From: Gammaproteobacteria bacterium
Lineage (GTDB): Bacteria; Pseudomonadota; Gammaproteobacteria; Eutrophobiales; Eutrophobiaceae
Assembly: GCA_018676275.1 (NCBI GenBank)
Contig: JABHFC010000137.1
Location: 1 to 12,182, forward strand
Direction of reading: 5' to 3'
Length of the DNA: 12,182 nt
A model generated the notes under the pieces. The model was given only the letters and a program-made list of their open reading frames with translations, had not been told where the DNA came from and did no database searches. Shown here one piece after another: positions 7,205-12,182 of the stretch (position 1 is its first letter; every line of letters starts with the position of its first letter). Both the position numbers and the translations under genes were made by a program.

Positions 7205-9073
7205 ATGTCTAAAATTTTTATAGTCTCTCTACTCCTGCTGGTCCAGTCTGCTTTTGCAGATTTACTACGTACTGGAAATGGAGAGCGTAACTACCAGCAA
7301 CATTGTGCTACCTGTCATAACTCCGGTATTCAACAGGTTCCTGTTTTTGCCGATCTTCAGACCATGCTACCTGCCACAATCATGCAAAGTCTGACCCGTG
7401 GCAGGATGGGTTTTATCGGGAATAAATTGACAGGCATGGAACGTATTGCTGTGATTGAATATATAAGCCAGAAGAAATACATCGCGCAAGATAGTGGCAC
7501 GGCAATGCGGCAATACACTGGCTTTTGTGAAATCTATCCTGCTTTCCTTCCTGATTTTGATAATAGGCCACACTGGAATGGCTGGGGCGTTGACCTTGCG
7601 AATAAACGTTATCAACCCTCAGCAATGGCAGGTATTTCTGTCGCCGAGGTGCCTCACCTTAAACTCGACTGGGCTTTTGCCTTCCCCGGAGAAACGCGCA
7701 CAGTCGGCCAGCCGACAGTGGTGGGCGGACGAATTTTCGTTGGGACTTATACCGGCAAAGTGTACTCACTCGATGCGAAGAGCGGTTGTCTATACTGGGT
7801 GTTTGACACAAATGATTCTGTGCGTACCGCGATCACAATCAATAATGTTGGCAATTTTGGCAAAGCAAAATACGCGGCTTATTTTTCTGATAGCACAGGT
7901 AATACCTATGCTGTAGACGCAGCAAACGGCAAACCAATATGGAAGACTCGGGTAGAAACTCACCCGAACGGCCGTTTAACCGGTGCGCCACAATTATTCG
8001 ATGGCAAACTTTTTGTGCCAGTGGCATCGAATGAAGCCACGGCCGCTGCCAGTCCGGATTATAAATGTTGTACACATCGTGGCAGTGTTGTTGCCCTGGA
8101 TGCAGTGACTGGAGCTATTATCTGGAAAAGTTATACGGTCACGCAAGAACCTGAGGCCGGACAGAAAAATAATATCGGAAAACAAATGTGGGGGCCGTCC
8201 GGTGCAGGTGTGTGGTCAGCCCCGACTATAGATGTCAAAAAGAATCTGCTCTACGTTGGTACCGGTGATAACAGTTCAGACCCTCCGACAAAGACCAGTG
8301 ATGCAATTATCGCAATGGACATCGACTCCGGCGATATAAAATGGGTTTACCAGGGGACACAAAATGATACTTTTAACATTTCATGCGTAACTAAAGATCG
8401 AACAAATTGTCCCCGGTCTGAGGGACCTGACTTCGATTTCGGCAGTTCACCCATCCTTGTCTCGCTGGCCTCAGGTAAACGCGTGTTGCTGGCAGCACAA
8501 AAATCAGGAGTGCTGCATGCACTCGATCCGGATGCAAGCGGCAAACTTTTATGGCAGGCACAACTGGGTCGTGGCGGTATCGCCGGAGGCATCATGTGGG
8601 GACCCGCAGCTGATCAAAATAATATCTATGTTGCCCTGGCAGACTTTAAACCTTACAAAATTGAGAATGAAGATGGCACAAGCCGCTGGGTTGTTGATCC
8701 AGAAAAAGGTGGGGGCCTGTTCGCCTATCGCATAAAGGACGGTGAGCAGATATGGCATGTTTCGCCCGTACCCTGCATTGGAAGAAGCGGCTGTAGCCCG
8801 GCTCAATCTGCTGCTGTCACACTGATCCCCGGCGTTGTTTTCTCAGGCTCGTTTGATGGTCACTTGCGCGCGTATTCAACTGTAGACGGTCGTGTAATCT
8901 GGAAATACGACACTGTTCGATCCTATGAAACAACAAATAGCATTGTGGGTAATGGCGGTGCTATAGACGGACCTGGCCCGACTATTGTGGATGGTATGTT
9001 GTATGTTAACTCCGGTTACGGACGTCTTGGCGGGGTACCTGGTAATGTCCTTTTAGCCTTTAGCCCTGATTAA
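7205..9073 (+). CDS. Quinohaemoprotein dehydrogenase resembling polyvinyl-alcohol dehydrogenase (haem c + PQQ propeller)
   Basis: The 622-residue protein has a Sec signal peptide (about 1-18, AFA-DL), an N-terminal cytochrome c domain with CATCH (34-38) and a probable axial Met68, and then a PQQ-type beta-propeller. Propeller repeats show regularly spaced docking tryptophans (Trp198, 246, 307, 380, 450, 517, 566). KCCTHRG (287-293) provides vicinal cysteines like those near PQQ in quinoprotein alcohol dehydrogenases, and GPDFDFGSSP (407-416) contains acidic residues where the catalytic Asp is expected. Cysteine pairs 394/402 and 524/530 may form disulphides. The haem-then-propeller order and NRPHWNGWGVDLANKRYQ (120-137) match the polyvinyl-alcohol dehydrogenase family, which oxidises secondary alcohols in the periplasm and passes electrons to cytochrome c. 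No clear Shine-Dalgarno sequence precedes the ATG, which is chosen because it gives a compact signal peptide. It is transcribed alone. The true substrate may be a smaller secondary alcohol; no diketone hydrolase gene is nearby. Confidence 0.87.
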   Translation: MSKIFIVSLLLLVQSAFADLLRTGNGERNYQQHCATCHNSGIQQVPVFADLQTMLPATIMQSLTRGRMGFIGNKLTGMERIAVIEYISQKKYIAQDSGTAMRQYTGFCEIYPAFLPDFDNRPHWNGWGVDLANKRYQPSAMAGISVAEVPHLKLDWAFAFPGETRTVGQPTVVGGRIFVGTYTGKVYSLDAKSGCLYWVFDTNDSVRTAITINNVGNFGKAKYAAYFSDSTGNTYAVDAANGKPIWKTRVETHPNGRLTGAPQLFDGKLFVPVASNEATAAASPDYKCCTHRGSVVALDAVTGAIIWKSYTVTQEPEAGQKNNIGKQMWGPSGAGVWSAPTIDVKKNLLYVGTGDNSSDPPTKTSDAIIAMDIDSGDIKWVYQGTQNDTFNISCVTKDRTNCPRSEGPDFDFGSSPILVSLASGKRVLLAAQKSGVLHALDPDASGKLLWQAQLGRGGIAGGIMWGPAADQNNIYVALADFKPYKIENEDGTSRWVVDPEKGGGLFAYRIKDGEQIWHVSPVPCIGRSGCSPAQSAAVTLIPGVVFSGSFDGHLRAYSTVDGRVIWKYDTVRSYETTNSIVGNGGAIDGPGPTIVDGMLYVNSGYGRLGGVPGNVLLAFSPD

Positions 9074-9091
9074 TTGATACCTTGTAGACAT

Positions 9092-9112
9092 CGGCTTCGC
9101 CGCTTTCTTTTA
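9092..9112 (+). terminator. Weak candidate terminator after the quinohaemoprotein gene
   Basis: CGGC (9092-9095) and GCCG (9099-9102) can pair around a TTC loop and are followed by a T-rich tail (TTTCTTTT, 9104-9111). The stem is only 4 bp, so termination may be inefficient. It lies in the 36-bp gap between two convergent genes. Confidence 0.35.
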
Positions 9113-11041
9113 AAGCACATCCAGAACTTGCCTCATTGCATGCGCGCCTTCATCTGCGGCAGTACCCCAATGTTGAATACCATGCAATTCAGAATGACCG
9201 ATAGCAATTCGTCCAAAACGACGTCGTAGAATATCGCGTGAAGCCGGTTCATTACCCTGACCGAAATAATAACCTGGTTCAGGCACATATAAAGCATGTC
9301 CCCAGCGATTTAGGATGATACCTGAGACATCGCGTTGCGCATCAAAGCCACTTCGTTGAAAAAGGGTTTGCATCTGTGCCAGTATCTGTTGTTCGAACTC
9401 CGCATAACTGCTCATCAACAATTTCTGGCGTCCCAGTATGGCCTGCTCTCTGGCAGCCAGACCCGGTGTCAGAAATGGCACATAGAATGTAAGTACAATT
9501 GGTTTATCCGGATCCAGCGGTGGTTGATACTGACCGATCTTCATTGGCCTTCTTATATTACAACTAAAACCGAAACCCTTATCCCATAGACAGGCCGTCA
9601 CACCAAGTTCATGCAGAAAACGCCAGTTGTTTAGCGCCACATTAGCGATCATAAACGGTGCCTGCACGAATGACTGACAGGCATTTATATAATTTGCCGG
9701 CATATCTTTTAGCACGTGACGATTAATCCAACTGCCAGTTGCCATCACAACGCCTTTGGCTTTTACGGTATATGATTTATTGTCTTTTATATATTGAATC
9801 AAAACTGCATCTGAATTGTCTGCATCACCTGCATGCTCAACTGAGACGACGGTGGAACCCAGACGCAGCCTGACCGAATTATCCTTTTGCTCGAACGCAG
9901 AAAAATTAATCGGCTTTAACAAAATATCCGCAAAAGAATCGCCTCCTTCTATAGCATCCGGGATCAAACGTTTTATAAAATAACGAGCGAAGCCATCGGT
10001 GCCACCCGGAAAACCATGGCGACCATTTTTTGCAAACTTTCGATTCGTACGCGGATAAAAGCTATTTACGCCGGGCAGATGCATTTTATAGGCCGCATAA
10101 GCTGAGACAACATCACACCCCATACCCACCGCAGTAGAGAGGATGTTATTGAAATATTCCGGCACAACTGACCCCATTCCCATGAACTTATATATGAAAT
10201 CCTGATAAGTCATAGAGTCCAGCCAGGGACCCAGCTCTTTCTCATTTGAAGACACAGGTCGTCTGTTAAAACGCCAATCGATTAACGTCTGCCTATCAAC
10301 AACAGAATGCGGAGACTTTTCAAAATCATTCCTCCATGGATCGATAAGCCATTGTCCCGAACCATCCGCGGCTGCATCGGAAAAGAAATGCCCCGTACTG
10401 ACTCTGTCTTCTCCCCCATACCAATAATCCATGTTGTCATTAGAAAAACCCAATGACTTTTTAGAATTTTGCAAAGTCTGATAATCAAACTCACGGGGAA
10501 TATCCAGTTCACGATACCAGTACGAATCACCGTGTTCTCCATCAGCAGATGGAACTGAAAAACCATTGCCACCCTGCGGGCCAAAAATATTTACTCCATT
10601 GACGCCAAATTCATTTCGTTTTGCTTCACCACCAAATACAGGGTGATTTTCCAGTATCAAACATTTTTGACCGGCTTGACGCTGTTTTTGAAATGTCATC
10701 CCTGCCCCAAGCCCCGCCAGTCCGCCACCTATGATGACAACATCAAATTCTTCATCGATCTTAAGCGACGATTTATTCGTATTTTTATAACGGCCATCGC
10801 GGATGTCGTGCGCGTGTGCAAGCAGCTCCGGTGTATTACCATGCGAGAGTGCATAATCGCCCACCCCACCATAGCCATACCAGTCTTTACCCGGTCGGTT
10901 TACTGAATTATTAACACCATCAAGTGCAGAAGCAAAAAGTTGAGTGCCTTGGGTAGAAAGAAGAGAGCCTCCCGCACCGATTAACATGCCATTGAGAAAA
11001 TCCCGACGACTAATCGGCAATTGGTTTAGGCGTTTTTTCAT
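9110..11041 (-). CDS. Tat-exported FAD-dependent oxidoreductase, spermidine-dehydrogenase type
   Basis: The 643-residue protein starts with a twin-arginine signal (ISRRDFLNG, Arg12-Arg13, then a hydrophobic stretch to about 40). After a segment reading GVGDYALSHGNTPELLAHAH (60-79) comes a dinucleotide-binding fold, DVVIIGGGLAGLGAG (100-114), with Glu131 at the end of the second strand, then NHPVFGGEAKRNEF (132-145). The combination of a preceding SHGNTPE-like region and an FGGxAKRNEF motif is typical of proteins annotated as spermidine dehydrogenase (SpdH) or NAD(P)-binding FAD proteins. The C-terminal FAD contact segment GRIAIGHSELHGIQHWG is also present. SpdH relatives oxidise amines, but many homologues are uncharacterised, so the substrate stays open. 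It lies 77 bp downstream of the PQQ dehydrogenase gene on the same strand and probably shares its transcript. No clear Shine-Dalgarno sequence is seen; the start is chosen for the complete Tat signal. Confidence 0.8.
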   Translation of the reverse strand: MKKRLNQLPISRRDFLNGMLIGAGGSLLSTQGTQLFASALDGVNNSVNRPGKDWYGYGGVGDYALSHGNTPELLAHAHDIRDGRYKNTNKSSLKIDEEFDVVIIGGGLAGLGAGMTFQKQRQAGQKCLILENHPVFGGEAKRNEFGVNGVNIFGPQGGNGFSVPSADGEHGDSYWYRELDIPREFDYQTLQNSKKSLGFSNDNMDYWYGGEDRVSTGHFFSDAAADGSGQWLIDPWRNDFEKSPHSVVDRQTLIDWRFNRRPVSSNEKELGPWLDSMTYQDFIYKFMGMGSVVPEYFNNILSTAVGMGCDVVSAYAAYKMHLPGVNSFYPRTNRKFAKNGRHGFPGGTDGFARYFIKRLIPDAIEGGDSFADILLKPINFSAFEQKDNSVRLRLGSTVVSVEHAGDADNSDAVLIQYIKDNKSYTVKAKGVVMATGSWINRHVLKDMPANYINACQSFVQAPFMIANVALNNWRFLHELGVTACLWDKGFGFSCNIRRPMKIGQYQPPLDPDKPIVLTFYVPFLTPGLAAREQAILGRQKLLMSSYAEFEQQILAQMQTLFQRSGFDAQRDVSGIILNRWGHALYVPEPGYYFGQGNEPASRDILRRRFGRIAIGHSELHGIQHWGTAADEGAHAMRQVLDVL

Positions 11042-11087
11042 TTGAGTTACAGATGTCTATCGACGCAACAGAGTATCTACATTTTAT

Positions 11088-11118
11088 CTCATTATAATTT
11101 GAATCAGTATTCAATGAG
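11088..11118. repeat. Nested inverted repeats after the PQQ dehydrogenase stop codon
   Basis: CTCATT (11088-11093) pairs with AATGAG (11113-11118), and inside it TTGAAT (11099-11104) pairs with ATTCAA (11109-11114) around a 4-base loop. The inner stem starts a few bases after the TAG stop of the minus-strand gene. No T-run follows in the direction of transcription, so it is not a standard terminator. A TATAAT lies on the minus strand at 11096-11091 without a good -35. The structure could be an mRNA 3' stem-loop, an attenuating element before the FAD gene, or a protein site. Confidence 0.4.
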
Positions 11119-12182
11119 CTATCGCTTCAACGTAAATGCCACGATGGCATCACTCAATTTTGTTTTCAGACGGGCATGTCCTCCCGCTGCGACGACGATA
11201 TACTGCCGTTTTTCCGGTCCATACTCATAGGTCATTGGCGTTGCTGTCGCTGGTGCAGGAATATCATTACTCCACACTTCTTCACCCGTCTGTAAATTAA
11301 AGGCACGAAAAGTATTGTCCAGACTTGCACCAATGAAAACCAGTCCACCCTTAGTTATAATTGGTCCGCCCTGATTAGGTGAGCCCCATGACGGTAAGGT
11401 TTTAATCATGCTACCAAACTCTTTGCGTCCAAATGGGATTTGCCAACGTGTTTCACCGCTGTTCATATCAATCGCAGTCAATTTCCCCCACGGCGGCGGA
11501 TTACAGGGTGCACCCAGAGAGGAAAGAAGTACTTCTCGTAACAACACGTAAGGCGAATCCAGTAACTCGTTAACCAACACACCCGGCTTCTTATGTATTT
11601 TCGGATCATATTCATCACGCGGTACAAGTGTTACCGATGCCACCATGTTGGATGAGTTCACTACGGCCAGGCCCGAAGCCTCGTCATAGGCAATACCACC
11701 CCAGTTACTTCCACCCATAAAAGTTGGGTGAAGGATTGAACCTTGCAAACTCGGTGGTGTATATAGGCCTTCATTACGCAGTTTTTCCAGTTTCCCCTGG
11801 CATTCTTTTTTATCAAGGAAAGCCGCACCCCAGCCTTCTTCCGCTTTTAAATACTGTGAGGTTATGGGTTCAGGTAGAACGGGAACAGGCTGTGTAGGTG
11901 AAGAGTACTCGCCGGGAATATCAGTTTGTGGAAAAGGTCTCTCCTCTACAGGAAAAAGTGGCTCTCCAGTCAGGCGGTTAAGCACAAAAACAAAACCTAC
12001 TTTGGTGGCCTGTATTACCGCCGGAATTTTTTCTCCATCCCTTGTCACCGTTGCCAGTGTCGGCATAGAAGGTAAATCATAGTCCCACAAATCATGGTGT
12101 ATGGTCTGATAAGACCAGATCATTTCACCCGTTAAGGCATTAAGAACAACTACGGCATTACCTTCCGGAATGGGGTCCTTTC
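11119..12182 (-). CDS. PQQ-dependent dehydrogenase of the membrane glucose-dehydrogenase type, C-terminal part
   Basis: The 5' end lies outside the window; 353 residues of the C-terminal propeller are visible. The frame remains open from the first in-frame ATG (12123) to the window edge, and the extra residues (KDPIPEGNAVVVLNALTGE) fit the family, so that ATG is internal. The diagnostic segment IWSYQTIHHDLWDYDLPSMP, followed by ATKVGFVFVLNRLTGEPLFP and a GEYSSPTQPVP stretch, identifies the quinoprotein glucose/quinate/polyol dehydrogenase branch, in which the HHDLWDYD aspartates lie near PQQ. Later blade motifs include GGLVFIGASLDNTFRAFN, a TGEEVWSNDIPAPATATPMTY region and a conserved end YIVVAAGGHARL. 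Such enzymes act at the periplasmic face and often reduce ubiquinone through N-terminal helices; whether this one has them cannot be seen. It is upstream of, and codirectional with, the FAD oxidoreductase gene. Confidence 0.88.
   Translation of the reverse strand, partial: KDPIPEGNAVVVLNALTGEMIWSYQTIHHDLWDYDLPSMPTLATVTRDGEKIPAVIQATKVGFVFVLNRLTGEPLFPVEERPFPQTDIPGEYSSPTQPVPVLPEPITSQYLKAEEGWGAAFLDKKECQGKLEKLRNEGLYTPPSLQGSILHPTFMGGSNWGGIAYDEASGLAVVNSSNMVASVTLVPRDEYDPKIHKKPGVLVNELLDSPYVLLREVLLSSLGAPCNPPPWGKLTAIDMNSGETRWQIPFGRKEFGSMIKTLPSWGSPNQGGPIITKGGLVFIGASLDNTFRAFNLQTGEEVWSNDIPAPATATPMTYEYGPEKRQYIVVAAGGHARLKTKLSDAIVAFTLKR

Noticed and set aside
11119..12123. Complete 334-residue PQQ protein starting at 12123
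   Set aside because: The reading frame continues to the window edge with residues typical of the family, so this ATG is internal and the gene is cut by the window.

Overview
The window looks like chromosomal DNA of a Gram-negative bacterium, probably a proteobacterium and possibly a gammaproteobacterium. Sec and twin-arginine (Tat) export signals, a periplasmic c-type haem domain, PQQ-type beta-propeller enzymes and tight operons support this; the exact taxon is an inference. Nine protein genes fill almost all of it. I see no RNA gene, mobile element, CRISPR array, transcriptional regulator or PQQ biosynthesis gene.

Layout. (1) Positions 1-94 hold a promoter-like region with an AT-rich imperfect palindrome. 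(2) A plus-strand pair follows: a Sec-exported protein related to the M29 aminopeptidase T / 2,5-dihydroxypyridine dioxygenase (NicX) fold (95-1402), then a Tat-exported FAD-linked oxidase of the berberine-bridge-enzyme type (1412-2863). (3) Convergent to these is a four-gene minus-strand operon, read 7065 to 2883: a thiamine-diphosphate enzyme of the acetolactate-synthase type, an MFS carrier of the monocarboxylate/oxalate-formate type, a small four-helix membrane protein with a His-Ala-His motif, and an exported protein of unknown function. (4) A 139-bp divergent promoter region containing a perfect 13-bp palindrome separates this operon from a plus-strand quinohaemoprotein resembling polyvinyl-alcohol dehydrogenase (7205-9073). 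(5) Convergent to that is a minus-strand pair: the C-terminal part of a PQQ dehydrogenase of the membrane glucose-dehydrogenase type (11119 to the window end), then a Tat-exported FAD protein of the spermidine-dehydrogenase type (9110-11041).

How the genes may work together (inference). Five of the nine products carry a visible export signal, and the partial PQQ dehydrogenase belongs to a periplasm-facing family. Four of these six are redox enzymes with FAD or PQQ, one with its own haem c; a fifth may be a mononuclear-iron ring-cleaving or related enzyme. The cytoplasmic side is one ThDP carbon-carbon lyase/ligase and one organic-acid-type importer. This suggests that an alcohol- or amine-bearing, possibly aromatic or polymeric, compound is oxidised in the periplasm, that a small acid or keto acid is imported by the MFS carrier, and that the ThDP enzyme cleaves or condenses it. 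The substrate cannot be read from the sequence.
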